Source: an uncultured Peptococcaceae bacterium (GTDB lineage: Bacteria; Bacillota; Peptococcia; Peptococcales; Peptococcaceae). From it: a DNA stretch of 34,334 nt. The DNA lies in the NCBI GenBank assembly GCA_902462325.1, contig CABQBF010000008.1:1-34334 (forward strand). The letters are read 5' to 3'. Shown here one piece after another: positions 8,295-17,072 of the stretch (the stretch's first letter is position 1; each line of letters begins with the position of its first letter). A program made the position numbers and the translations under genes. Under the pieces are notes generated by a model that made no database searches, was not told the DNA's origin, and saw only the letters and a list, made by a program, of their open reading frames with translations.

Positions 8295-9686
8295 ATGTCA
8301 AAAGCAGATGTGGATAAAAAAACGCTATTAACATGGCTTGGTATCATTGGCATACCGTTATTAGTAGCCTTAATTCCTACAGGGGAGAGTTTTACGCTAG
8401 AGGTAAAAATATTTTTTGTAGTTACATTGTTCGGTATTATGTGTATGGTGACAGGGCCATTTGATTCTGCTATTGGATGCTTGTTTATGATGGCAGGCTA
8501 TTGTCTACTAGGTATAGCGCCATTTGCGACAGTCTTTTCATCTTTTGCCAATACAGTTCCATGGACCGTATATGGATGTTTGCTATTATTGAATATTGTG
8601 CAGAATAAAACGAAATTAATTGAACGCATTGCTTGCAAATGTATGATTATAACTGGTGGGACGTATAAAGGTATTATTTTTGGTATGATTATTTTGGGGA
8701 TTATAATCAATTTATTTATACCAGGTGTATTTACAGGCTTGGCAATTGCTGCAATTGCCTATGGGATTTGTAAAGCATTGGACTTAGGAATATCTAAAGC
8801 TTCTTCAGGAATCATGTTGGCAGCAGTAATTGGCTTTATCGATGCGTGGCGTTTTATTTATTGCCCGCCGGACATGGGTGTGCTGATTGGGATTGCCAGT
8901 GCAGTGACACCATTAGATATGGATTATTTAACTTACTTTACTTATAACGTTCCGTGGATTGTATTTCCATTTGTCATGGCGGTTATTATTATAAAAATTT
9001 GTAAACCAGAGAAAGTAATTGACGGAAAAACCTATTTTATTCAGCGTCAGTCTGAATTGGGTGCTCTAACCCCAAATGAGAAAAAAACACTAGTTGTTTT
9101 AATTCTTTTTATGATTTATCTGTTCACTTATCGGTGGCATGGACTAGAAATGGTTTATGGTTTTGTGTTAGCGCCATTATTATTGTATTTGCCCATCTTT
9201 AATGTAGCAACCAGAGAAGATTTAATGACGGTCAATTTTCCAATGATGGTTTTTGTTGCAGGTTGTTTAAGCATTGGTAGTGTAGCGACTTATATTGGCA
9301 TTCCGCAACTGATTTCAGATATCGTGGTGCCTTTATTAGAAGGACGTACAAATGCATTTTATTTAGGCTTTGTATATTGGTTTACCGTTATGTTTAATTT
9401 GGTTATGACGCCGATGGCTATGATGACAGCATTTAGTGTTCCATTGACGCAAATTGCTTTGGATATGGGAATGTCAACAGCGTTTCCAACATTATTTACT
9501 ATGAATGCGGGCGCGTATAATTTATTCTTGCCTTATGAAGCGGTATTGGTGGCAGGGATGTATCAGGGCTTTGGCAATACAAAATTGAGTTTATTTGTAA
9601 AGGTATTTGTCATCAAAATGCTTTTAACGTTTTTGTGGATTATGTTCATCATGGTTCCGTACTATGAATTTGTGCATATTATTTAA
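8295..9686 (+). CDS. SLC13-type permease of the glycyl-radical operon
   Basis: 463 residues, strongly hydrophobic, with a two-halved arrangement typical of the SLC13/DASS or related ion-transporter superfamily: PFDSAIGCLFMMAGYCL in the first half, then a basic cytoplasmic loop around residue 240 (KICKPEKVIDGKTYF), then NFPMMVFVAGCLSIGSVA and the Met-rich loop VMTPMAMMTAFSVPL. It should bring in, or exchange, the anionic substrate of the enzyme encoded 19 bases downstream. The start at 8295 has GGAGGA 8 bases ahead; a TTG at 8199 would add 32 charged residues and is unlikely. The base composition is visibly more AT-rich than the cobM/cbiG region. Confidence 0.82.
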   Translation: MSKADVDKKTLLTWLGIIGIPLLVALIPTGESFTLEVKIFFVVTLFGIMCMVTGPFDSAIGCLFMMAGYCLLGIAPFATVFSSFANTVPWTVYGCLLLLNIVQNKTKLIERIACKCMIITGGTYKGIIFGMIILGIIINLFIPGVFTGLAIAAIAYGICKALDLGISKASSGIMLAAVIGFIDAWRFIYCPPDMGVLIGIASAVTPLDMDYLTYFTYNVPWIVFPFVMAVIIIKICKPEKVIDGKTYFIQRQSELGALTPNEKKTLVVLILFMIYLFTYRWHGLEMVYGFVLAPLLLYLPIFNVATREDLMTVNFPMMVFVAGCLSIGSVATYIGIPQLISDIVVPLLEGRTNAFYLGFVYWFTVMFNLVMTPMAMMTAFSVPLTQIALDMGMSTAFPTLFTMNAGAYNLFLPYEAVLVAGMYQGFGNTKLSLFVKVFVIKMLLTFLWIMFIMVPYYEFVHII

Positions 9687-9705
9687 AAAATAGGGGGATT
9701 TCGTT

Positions 9706-12186
9706 ATGGGTTGTTGTGTTTATACACCACAAGAAGAATATTTAAAAAACTTACAAGAAGGAAAACAGGACAGTAGAAAAGGCAGAGAGCGTATCTATCG
9801 TATTATTGATCGCTATAATGGTACAAAACCAGCTATTGATGTAGAACGAGGGTTTTACTTTACTCAGTCCATGAAACAGACAGAAGGGGAAATGCTGGTA
9901 TTGCGTTGGGCTAAAGCCTTAAAATATATTGCAGAAAATATTACAATTTATGTTGATGATGATACGTTGATTGTTGGTCGTGGCGGCAAGTCTGGTAGAT
10001 ATGGTTTAGTTTATCCAGAACTTGATGGGAATATTATGGATATTACGATTAAAGATGTAGCAAATCGTAAAGAATCGTCCTTTAGCATTTCGGAAGAAGA
10101 TGGGCGTATCATTTTAGAAGAAATTTGTCCATATTGGAAAGATAAATCCTTTTGGGAAGATCTCGTCAAGGCGTTACCGGAAGAAACGTTACGTTTAACG
10201 TATGATCCAAAGGATCCGGTGAAATCCAGACATATTTTAGATGAATTGACGACCTATCGCTCCTCGATTAACTGGGTGCCAGACTATGAAAAAGCTTTGA
10301 AAAGAGGCTTTAAGTCACTGAAAGAAGAAGCGCAGAGCAAACTGGAGGCATTAGATCCATTCAATGTGAAAGATACCATGGAAAAGAAGCCTTTTTTAGA
10401 GGCTATGATTTTGGTATGCGATGCTATTGTATTGTGGGCCAGACGACATGGAGATAAGGCTGCAGAGCTTGCTCAGACAGAGAAAGATCCAATTAGAAAG
10501 AGGGAGCTTTTGGAGATTGCAGAACGGTGCTATTGGGTGCCGGAAAACCCAGCCAGAAATTTCCGCGAAGCAGTGCAATGTCAATGGTTTGTGCAAATGT
10601 TTTCACGATTAGAGCAAAAAACAGGCGCTATTGTATCCAATGGTCGCATGGACCAGTACCTCTATCCCTATTACAAAGCTGATAAGGAAGCTGGGCTTCT
10701 AACTGATCAACAGGCTATGGAAACGCTAGAATGTTTATGGGTCATGATGGCCCAGTTCACAGATTTATGTTTTAGTCCTAATGGTGCTAGTCAGCAGGAA
10801 GGTTGGGCTCACTGGGAAGCCGTTACCATCGGCGGGCAAACTAGAGATGGCAGTGATGCTACTAATGAATTAAGCTACTTATTTTTGCGTTCCAAACGAG
10901 AATTACCATTGAATTATCCAGACTTAGCGGCACGTATTCATGTCAGATCTCCACAGCGTTTTTTGCGTGAAGTAGCGTTGACAATTAAAGATGGCGCCGG
11001 CTATCCTAAATTATTTAACGATGAAGAAATTGTGTTGAACTTGGTTGGACAAGGAGCTCCTTTGGCTGATGCGCTCGATTACTCTGCTTCTGGTTGTGCG
11101 GAAGTACGTATGCCAAATCGGGATACCTTTACCTGTGGTCATCCATATCTTAATTTGGTTTCTTGTGTGGAGATGGCACTTTATAATGGTAAAACCTTTA
11201 TGACTGGTGATGAGCAGATTGGTTTAAAAACAGGGGATCCATGCACATTTAGTAGCTGGGAGGAATTCTGGAATGCTTATAAAGCACAGTTGACTAATTT
11301 ACTGAAACATGCTTTTGTGCAGGAATATAACATTATGAAACTGCGGCCGTTGCATTTTGCCTGCCCCTTAAATTCTGTGCTGCATGACCTCTGCATGGAG
11401 GCTTGCATAGATTTACATCAAAATCATATTCCAGGCGGTATAGACATCGGTTTTATTGACGTAATTGGCTATGCAACAGCTGCAGATTCTTTAGCAGCTG
11501 TGAAAAAACTTGTATTTGAAGATAAAGTATTAACAATGTCTGAAGTGATTGATGCGTTGCGAAATAATTTTGAAGGAAAAGAAGTTATTCGTCAACAGAT
11601 GCTTAATGCCCCTAAGTATGGCAATAACGACCCTTATGTAGATAACATTGCCAAGGAGATTACGCGCGTGTATTTGGAATTTGCCAAACAACATTCTCCC
11701 GAATTAGGTGTACATTTGGATCCGCGCATGGTACCTGTTACAGGACATGTATCTTTAGGAAAGAGCACAGGGGCAACTCCAAACGGACGAATTGCAGGTT
11801 TTCCATTATCTGATGGCGCTTCTGCATCCCATGGCAGTGATACGAATGGTCCTACAGCAGTATTGCTGTCAAATGCAACTTCTAAGCTTTTTGAATATCG
11901 GGAAAGAGGCTCTCGATTGATTAATATTAAATTTACGCCTTCTAGCATTGAAGGAGAAGAAGGGATAGAAAAACTGATTGCATTTATTCGTGCGTGGTGT
12001 GACTTGAAATTGTGGTTTATTCAGTTCAATGTTATCAATCGCGAAACGTTGGTAGCAGCAAAAGAACAACCAGAAGATTATAAAAGCTTAATTGTTCGTG
12101 TGGCTGGTTACAGTGCTTATTTTGTAGAATTGTCATCAGATTTACAAGATGACATTATTGCAAGAACACAACAAACAACGATTTAA
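9706..12186 (+). CDS. Glycyl radical enzyme of the pyruvate formate-lyase/diol dehydratase superfamily, sulfite-lyase-like
   Basis: 826 residues. The C-terminal glycyl radical loop is RVAGYSAYF (radical on Gly801). The active-site thiyl motif is SGCAE, with Cys464 and the catalytic acid/base Glu466. The N-terminal PFL-like domain is complete, so the enzyme should be functional once activated. Spacing resembles isethionate sulfite-lyase IslA: residues I recall as important there (Arg189, Gln193, Trp374, Cys468, Glu470, Arg678, Phe682, Gly805) fall, at a constant offset of 4, on Arg185, Asn189, Trp370, Cys464, Glu466, Arg674, Val678 and Gly801 here. The anion-binding arginines are kept but two substrate-facing residues differ, suggesting another small anionic substrate. 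No radical-SAM activating enzyme is encoded in the operon or the window. The exact reaction is unknown. Confidence 0.9.
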   Translation: MGCCVYTPQEEYLKNLQEGKQDSRKGRERIYRIIDRYNGTKPAIDVERGFYFTQSMKQTEGEMLVLRWAKALKYIAENITIYVDDDTLIVGRGGKSGRYGLVYPELDGNIMDITIKDVANRKESSFSISEEDGRIILEEICPYWKDKSFWEDLVKALPEETLRLTYDPKDPVKSRHILDELTTYRSSINWVPDYEKALKRGFKSLKEEAQSKLEALDPFNVKDTMEKKPFLEAMILVCDAIVLWARRHGDKAAELAQTEKDPIRKRELLEIAERCYWVPENPARNFREAVQCQWFVQMFSRLEQKTGAIVSNGRMDQYLYPYYKADKEAGLLTDQQAMETLECLWVMMAQFTDLCFSPNGASQQEGWAHWEAVTIGGQTRDGSDATNELSYLFLRSKRELPLNYPDLAARIHVRSPQRFLREVALTIKDGAGYPKLFNDEEIVLNLVGQGAPLADALDYSASGCAEVRMPNRDTFTCGHPYLNLVSCVEMALYNGKTFMTGDEQIGLKTGDPCTFSSWEEFWNAYKAQLTNLLKHAFVQEYNIMKLRPLHFACPLNSVLHDLCMEACIDLHQNHIPGGIDIGFIDVIGYATAADSLAAVKKLVFEDKVLTMSEVIDALRNNFEGKEVIRQQMLNAPKYGNNDPYVDNIAKEITRVYLEFAKQHSPELGVHLDPRMVPVTGHVSLGKSTGATPNGRIAGFPLSDGASASHGSDTNGPTAVLLSNATSKLFEYRERGSRLINIKFTPSSIEGEEGIEKLIAFIRAWCDLKLWFIQFNVINRETLVAAKEQPEDYKSLIVRVAGYSAYFVELSSDLQDDIIARTQQTTI

Positions 12187-12201
12187 TGAGGAGAAAATAT
12201 A

Positions 12202-13047
12202 ATGCCAATTATAGATTTTAGATTCCGTCCACATACAAGCGAGACACTAGAAGCCTTAAGCAGCAGTCCTATTTTTCGTAAAGGATTGTTGGAAAGTGGC
12301 CGCGATTTGGATGCTTTTGTAAAATCAGCTAAGAATATGGATGAGATTGCAGATGAACTATATGCAGCTGATTTTATGCGTGCTGTTATTGTGGGGCGCG
12401 ATGCTGAAACAACATATCAGTTTAAACCAAATCATGAAGAAATAATTCCTTTTTTAAAGAAGTATCCAGATTTATTTATAGGCTTTGCCGGTGTGGATCC
12501 TCATAAGGGTATGGAGGCGGTTTACCAACTGGAAACGTTAGTAAAAAATAATGGTTTTTGTGGAGCGGCTATTGATCCTATGTATGCGCGAATTTGCAGT
12601 AACCATGAGCGTTATTACCCTATTTATGCAAAATGCTGTGAATTAAATATTCCAATCATTATTACAACTGGATTAAGTCCATCTTCACCAGGTGTTACAA
12701 TGGATTCCTCAGCGCCCATTTATATTGATGCAGTTGCAAGAGATTTCCCTATGCTTAAAATTATTTTAAGTCATGGTGGTTATCCCTGGGTTGGGGAGGC
12801 AATTGGTCTGGCAATTCGGAACTCTAACGTATATCTAGAATTGTCAGAATGTGAAACGCAACCATTGAGTGATGCATATTTGGAGGCTGCCAATGGTCCT
12901 TTACAAGATAAAATTCTCTTTGCCAGTGCCCATCCTTTCTTTCATTATCAAGACGAGATTGCTTTATATCAAAATTTGTCATTGGATGAAAATGTACGAG
13001 AAAATATTATGTGGAAAAATGCAGCGAAACTATTAAATCTTCTATAA
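12202..13047 (+). CDS. Amidohydrolase-2-family (TIM-barrel) protein lacking metal ligands
   Basis: 281 residues in the amidohydrolase_2 (ACMSD/2-pyrone-4,6-dicarboxylate hydrolase-like) fold: strand 1 IIDFRFRPH, strand 4 GFCGAAIDP, strand 5 IPIIITTG, strand 6 KIILSHGGYPW, strand 8 ILFASAHPF. Classical members bind zinc through His-x-His on strand 1, a His on strand 5 and an Asp on strand 8. Here these positions read Arg7-x-Arg9, Thr155 and Ala243; only His191 of SHGG remains. It is therefore probably metal-independent, or not a hydrolase. It starts 15 bases after the glycyl radical gene with GAGGAG upstream, so it belongs to that pathway. Its reaction cannot be assigned. Confidence 0.82.
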   Translation: MPIIDFRFRPHTSETLEALSSSPIFRKGLLESGRDLDAFVKSAKNMDEIADELYAADFMRAVIVGRDAETTYQFKPNHEEIIPFLKKYPDLFIGFAGVDPHKGMEAVYQLETLVKNNGFCGAAIDPMYARICSNHERYYPIYAKCCELNIPIIITTGLSPSSPGVTMDSSAPIYIDAVARDFPMLKIILSHGGYPWVGEAIGLAIRNSNVYLELSECETQPLSDAYLEAANGPLQDKILFASAHPFFHYQDEIALYQNLSLDENVRENIMWKNAAKLLNLL

Positions 13048-13075
13048 ACATGTTCAATTATGACAAGGGGGCAAA

Positions 13076-13939
13076 ATGATGCAACGAATTGCATTTTTCG
13101 GGTTGGGGACAATGGGCGTTCCAATTGTAAAAAATTTACTGAAAGCTGGTTATGCCGTATCAACAATTGTCTATAATGGTAATAGAACAGGCCCAGATGA
13201 AATTGAAAAATATGGCGCATATATTGCCGATACAGTGGAACAAGCTGTGAAGAATGCTGATGTTATTATGAGTATTGTGACTGATGATGCTGCAGTACGA
13301 GATATCTATTTAAATAAAGAAATGCATCAATTCGTCAAGGAAGGTGCCATTATCATTGAAATGACATCTTGTTCTTCAGCTATGGTGATTAAGCTACAGG
13401 ACTATTATCTAGATAAGTCTGTCAGGGTTATTGATGCACCTGTTACTGGCGCCAAAATAGGTGCCGAAACAGGTACGCTGACTATTTTGGGGGCTGGCGA
13501 AGCAGAGGCTGTTGCAAAGGTAAAACCTATATTGGATACTATTAGCAAGAAATTTTATAATCTTGGGACGATTGGAAACGGAAAATTTGTAAAAGCGACA
13601 ACAAATTTAATGGGAGCTGTGAATTTAGCTGTAGTGGGTGAGATTTATCGGCTTGTAAAAGCTAGAGGAATTGATATGGAACAGTTTTTTACTGTGGCAC
13701 AGGAAAGCGCTGGCGGATCTACGCAATTTACAAGAAACTTTCCCAAAATGGTACAGCAAGATTATAGTAGCACTTTTACGTTAAAACTTTTGCGCAAAGA
13801 TATGGGCTTAGCACTGGATATGGCAGAAGGTGTGGACATGCCTATTTCGCAATATGCATATCAATTATATCAAGTGGCTGCGCTTTTTGATAATGAAGAT
13901 TGTAGTGCTATTGCAAAAGTAGATCAGCTATTGAATTAG
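13076..13939 (+). CDS. Beta-hydroxyacid dehydrogenase (3-hydroxyisobutyrate dehydrogenase family)
   Basis: 287 residues. The N-terminal Rossmann domain has GLGTMG (residues 9-14); after strand 2 the sequence is YNGNRT, where Arg37 could favour NADPH. The substrate-binding motif DAPVTG is at 120-125, and the catalytic segment GNGKFVKATTN places the conserved Lys at 173 with Asn177. The family oxidises or reduces small beta-hydroxyacids and semialdehydes (3-hydroxyisobutyrate, tartronate semialdehyde, 3-sulfolactaldehyde). As the last gene of the operon it may reduce a carbonyl product of the radical reaction or prepare its substrate; this is inference. Start at 13076 (a second ATG follows directly) behind AAGGGGG. 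Confidence 0.9.
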   Translation: MMQRIAFFGLGTMGVPIVKNLLKAGYAVSTIVYNGNRTGPDEIEKYGAYIADTVEQAVKNADVIMSIVTDDAAVRDIYLNKEMHQFVKEGAIIIEMTSCSSAMVIKLQDYYLDKSVRVIDAPVTGAKIGAETGTLTILGAGEAEAVAKVKPILDTISKKFYNLGTIGNGKFVKATTNLMGAVNLAVVGEIYRLVKARGIDMEQFFTVAQESAGGSTQFTRNFPKMVQQDYSSTFTLKLLRKDMGLALDMAEGVDMPISQYAYQLYQVAALFDNEDCSAIAKVDQLLN

Positions 13940-13966
13940 ACAGCAATAAAAAGAGAATAACACATA

Positions 13967-14009
13967 AAAATGCAGGGAGTTAATTTATAAAAGTACTTCC
14001 TGCATTTTT
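13967..14009. terminator. Bidirectional terminator between the dehydrogenase and lysR genes
   Basis: Stem AAAATGCAGG/CCTGCATTTT (13967-13976 with 13999-14008), 10 bp, flanked by A and T runs, between convergent genes. Confidence 0.8.
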
Positions 14010-14017
14010 CTATTTGG

Positions 14018-14944
14018 TTAGTTTATCTGTAATTCTTGCAGAAAAATCTGCTTTGTTAAACGGATTACGTCTTTATAGCAATCGGATTTCAAATTTTTCT
14101 TTCGATATAGCAGATAATAATTTAGTGGTTGTGGATAATCCATAATGTCCATCAGTTTGATTTTTCCATTAAGCACATAAGAGTTTTTGGAAAGCATATG
14201 TCCAGGCATGGTGGCTACAGCTCTGTTTTCGGCAACAATTTGCAGAATATTTTCCAAATTACTTAAATGAAATAGTGTCCCGTATTGAAAATACTGTTTG
14301 AATAGTGGCGCAGCAATTGGGTCATCTTTTTCAGGATACATTGCGAGGTTCAAGGAAGATAAATCCGATAAGGTCAGATATTTTTCTGCAGCCAATGGAT
14401 TTTTGGTGCTTACTAATACTTGACAATGATCTTCTAATAGTAAATCCAATTTCCATTGCTTTTCTTTTACTTGCTGCCGGAAAGATTCTTCATCTTTGGG
14501 CAATATAGAAATCAAACCTATGGAGTAATCGGTATTTTCTAGATAAGCTGGAATTGCTTGATTTTTAACTTCATAGGTAAAAACGTTTAATCCTTTATAG
14601 CAATGGTCTAATTCCAAAACAAGCGGTGTGATAATAGAGTGATAAGCGGCAGGATTGGCTACAATATGAATCGTGTTGTGAATATGCTTTTCTTTTTCTG
14701 CCAATAGTTTCCACTGTGCTGTAATAGAAAAGATTCGTTCACAGTCAGCCAGTAATCGTTCTCCATTTGGGGTTAATACAACACCACTATGAGAACGAAT
14801 TAATAACTGGAAACCCAATTCTTTTTCTAGCCCGTTTAGCGCAGCGGTTAAAGCAGGCTGTGTCATAAATAGATTTCGTGCTGCTTCGTTGATAGATTTG
14901 GTATGTGCAACTTCGCAAAAATATTTTAGATGCTCCATTCGCAT
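14018..14944 (-). CDS. LysR-family transcriptional regulator
   Basis: 308 residues, the usual LysR length. Residues 4-62 form the winged helix-turn-helix (LKYFCEVAHTKSINEAARNL then PALTAALNGLEKELG and RSHSGVVLTPNGERLL); the remainder is the two-lobed effector domain. It faces the glycyl radical operon convergently and is the only dedicated regulator next to it, so it is a candidate activator responding to that pathway's substrate; this is inference from position. ATG 14944 has AAGGA upstream; an ATG two codons later is possible. The promoter (14988-15017) carries an inverted repeat that could be its own binding site. Confidence 0.9.
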   Translation of the reverse strand: MRMEHLKYFCEVAHTKSINEAARNLFMTQPALTAALNGLEKELGFQLLIRSHSGVVLTPNGERLLADCERIFSITAQWKLLAEKEKHIHNTIHIVANPAAYHSIITPLVLELDHCYKGLNVFTYEVKNQAIPAYLENTDYSIGLISILPKDEESFRQQVKEKQWKLDLLLEDHCQVLVSTKNPLAAEKYLTLSDLSSLNLAMYPEKDDPIAAPLFKQYFQYGTLFHLSNLENILQIVAENRAVATMPGHMLSKNSYVLNGKIKLMDIMDYPQPLNYYLLYRKKNLKSDCYKDVIRLTKQIFLQELQIN

Positions 14945-14987
14945 GTAAATCCCATTCCTTTTATTATAAACTTAAAAGATTATTCTC

Positions 14988-15017
14988 ATTATACCTTATT
15001 TGTCGGTAGCACGACAA
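14988..15017 (-). promoter_or_regulatory. lysR promoter with an inverted repeat
   Basis: On the minus strand, TTGTCG (15012-15017), an 18-base spacer and a perfect TATAAT (14988-14993). The inverted repeat TTGTCG-N6-CGACAA (15000-15017) covers the -35 box, suitable for LysR autoregulation. Confidence 0.7.
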
Positions 15018-15043
15018 CCGCTTTTGATGAATTGTTGCGAATA

Positions 15044-15081
15044 AATCAAAAAAATAGCGACATATGAATAACATATGCCGC
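15044..15081 (-). terminator. serS terminator
   Basis: On the minus strand, GCGGCATATG/CATATGTCGC (one G-U pair) with a 5-base loop, then a T run (complement of 15046-15055), directly after the serS stop. Confidence 0.8.
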
Positions 15082-15089
15082 AAAAATAG

Positions 15090-16358
15090 CTATTTCTGAA
15101 TAACTTCTAAACCGCCCATGTATGGACGCAGTACTTCTGGTACTACCACGCTGCCGTCTGGTTGCTGATAGTTTTCCAAAATAGCGGCCACTGTGCGGCC
15201 CACTGCTAAGCCGGAACCGTTTAAAGTATGGACAAAACGTACCTTGCCGTCTTCATCACGGAAGCGGATGTTAGCCCGTCTGGCCTGGAAATCTACAAAG
15301 TTGCTGCAGGAGGAGATTTCCTTGTAAGCGTTGTAGCTAGGTAGCCATACTTCGATGTCGTAGGTTTTGCAGGAGGAGAAGCCAATATCGCCGGTAGGCA
15401 GTGTGATAACACGATACGGCAGCTTTAAGGCTTGCAATGCTTCTTCTGCGTCATGCGTCAGCGATTCTAATTCTTCAAAGGAATGGTCTGGATGGGCGAA
15501 TTTTACCATCTCAACCTTATGGAATTGGTGCTGACGGATAATGCCGCGGGTGTCACGGCCAGCGGAGCCAGCTTCAGCACGGAAGCATGGGCTGAAAGCG
15601 CAATGCTTAATAGGCAAATCTTTCACATTTAAAATTTCATCGCGATAATAGTTGGTTACTGGCACTTCGGCAGTTGGAATGAGATAGTAATCCAATCCCT
15701 CCAGTTTGAACATGTCTTCTGCAAATTTAGGCAGTTGACCAGTGCCAATCATGCTGGCTTTGTTAGCCATATAAGGCGGCATCAGTTCTTCGTAGCCATG
15801 CTTTTGTGTGTGCAGGTCTAAGAAAAAGCTGATAACGGCCCGTTCCAGACGAGCGCCCAGGCCTCTGTAAAAAGTGAAGCGCGCGCCGGTTACTTTGGCA
15901 GCCCGTTCAAAATCCAAAATGCCTAAATTGGTGCCGATATCCCAGTGGGCCAACGGTTCATAATCAAATTTTGCCGGTTCGCCCCAGGTGCGTTCTACCC
16001 GATAATTTTCTTCGCCGCCTTCTGGCAGAGATTCATGGGGAATATTGGGAATGCTCAAAATGATTTCTTCCATTTTGACATCTACTTCGGCTACCTGTTG
16101 ATCCAGTGCTTTAATATCTTCGCCTACTTTGCTCATTTGAGCAACCAGTTCGTCGGCATTTTCACCAGCTTTTTTCAGTTTGCCGATTTCTTTGGAAACG
16201 GTGTTTCTCGTATTTTTTAACTGTTCTACTTCGGTTAACAGCGCTCTGCGTTTTTCGTCTAAAGCCAAAAATGGTGCTAAATCCAAATCCATTCCTCTTT
16301 TTTTCATGCCGGCCACAACGGCATCGGGATTGGAACGGACGAACTTAATATCTAACAT
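15090..16358 (-). CDS. serS: Serine--tRNA ligase
   Basis: 422 residues, the standard bacterial length. Residues 1-100 form the long antiparallel coiled-coil arm that grips the tRNA-Ser variable arm (KNTRNTVSKEIGKLKKAGEN). The class II catalytic core follows: motif 2 around FRAEAGSAGRDTRGIIRQHQ and motif 3 at GSGLAVGRTVAAILENYQ. It charges tRNA-Ser, including the tRNA-Ser(GGA) gene 3 kb away. The start at 16358 (MLDIKFVRSNP) has AAGGAG upstream; an upstream in-frame start would add 9 residues. Only 86 bases separate it from the PdxT-like gene, leaving no room for a T-box leader. Confidence 0.97.
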   Translation of the reverse strand: MLDIKFVRSNPDAVVAGMKKRGMDLDLAPFLALDEKRRALLTEVEQLKNTRNTVSKEIGKLKKAGENADELVAQMSKVGEDIKALDQQVAEVDVKMEEIILSIPNIPHESLPEGGEENYRVERTWGEPAKFDYEPLAHWDIGTNLGILDFERAAKVTGARFTFYRGLGARLERAVISFFLDLHTQKHGYEELMPPYMANKASMIGTGQLPKFAEDMFKLEGLDYYLIPTAEVPVTNYYRDEILNVKDLPIKHCAFSPCFRAEAGSAGRDTRGIIRQHQFHKVEMVKFAHPDHSFEELESLTHDAEEALQALKLPYRVITLPTGDIGFSSCKTYDIEVWLPSYNAYKEISSCSNFVDFQARRANIRFRDEDGKVRFVHTLNGSGLAVGRTVAAILENYQQPDGSVVVPEVLRPYMGGLEVIQK

Positions 16359-16444
16359 AATTGCGACTCTCCTTTTTAAATTCACTTATCTATAATTTAA
16401 CGGCAAAAAGGCGGTAATGTCAAGCTTCCTGCTGCATTTTTCTG

Positions 16445-17005
16445 TCAAAATTCCCGACTATTTTTCAAAGCTGCCACCATTTCCAGCCAATAGTTGTAGA
16501 TATGAGGCTGCGGCGTAAATTCGGCAACGTAGCTGCAGGCCAGATAATTACCCTGCCGTATCACAACAGGCCCATATTGTTTATCCTGACAAAGTATGCC
16601 CAAGTTGGGCGCTAAGTGATGGAAGCGAACATCTGGCAAAAAAGTTGCCGTAAAACGGTCTGTGATAAAGCCGGGCATTTCCAGTATGGCGGTTGTTAAG
16701 CTGCGGGAAGGCCGCAGAGAGACAGAACAGTCCATAACAGAAAGGAAATTTTTTTGCCCCAAGGGAACAGCCCCAGCGGCAATCCCTAACAGACAAATTT
16801 GTCTGGCCCGTTTTTGTATGGCGGGCTGTAGCTGTTGCAGTTTCTTTTGATAATCGGCACTTTCCCAACCAGTAATCAGCAGGCCGTCAATTTGTGCCAG
16901 TTGTTTTTCGTGCTTGATTGTCATATGCTTGATTTGGAGTTGTCGAAAAATTTCTGCATCGCGCTGCAATAAAAAATCGGGGCCAATCATACCGATTTTG
17001 AACAT
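16445..17005 (-). CDS. PdxT-like class I glutaminase homologue, catalytically dead
   Basis: 186 residues, close to PdxT (about 190), the glutaminase subunit of pyridoxal phosphate synthase. The fold is recognisable along its length: IGMIGPD at the start, QIDGLLITGWES (PdxT: VDGLILPGGES), LLGIAAGAVPLGQ (PdxT: GTCAG), and NYLACSYVAEFT (PdxT: FLGCSFHPELT). The nucleophile Cys is Ala76, the triad His is Val160 and the oxyanion GG is GW; only Glu162 remains, so it cannot hydrolyse glutamine. There is no pdxS partner next to it. Good ribosome site (AGGAGGG, 6 bases before ATG 17005) and an intact frame argue for a kept, repurposed protein. The pdxT-serS order is that of Bacillus. Confidence 0.7.
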   Translation of the reverse strand: MFKIGMIGPDFLLQRDAEIFRQLQIKHMTIKHEKQLAQIDGLLITGWESADYQKKLQQLQPAIQKRARQICLLGIAAGAVPLGQKNFLSVMDCSVSLRPSRSLTTAILEMPGFITDRFTATFLPDVRFHHLAPNLGILCQDKQYGPVVIRQGNYLACSYVAEFTPQPHIYNYWLEMVAALKNSREF

Positions 17006-17072
17006 AAATGCCCTCCTTTCTGGGAAATAGCTATAAAATTGTGAGCGTTTTTATTTTGAATGCGCAGAAAAA

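Noticed and set aside
14130..14138. TGTGGATAA, a DnaA-box match
   Set aside because: A single copy inside the lysR coding sequence; an origin would need a cluster.
16359..16444. Possible T-box leader before serS
   Set aside because: Only 86 bases are available and no specifier or antiterminator structure is visible.
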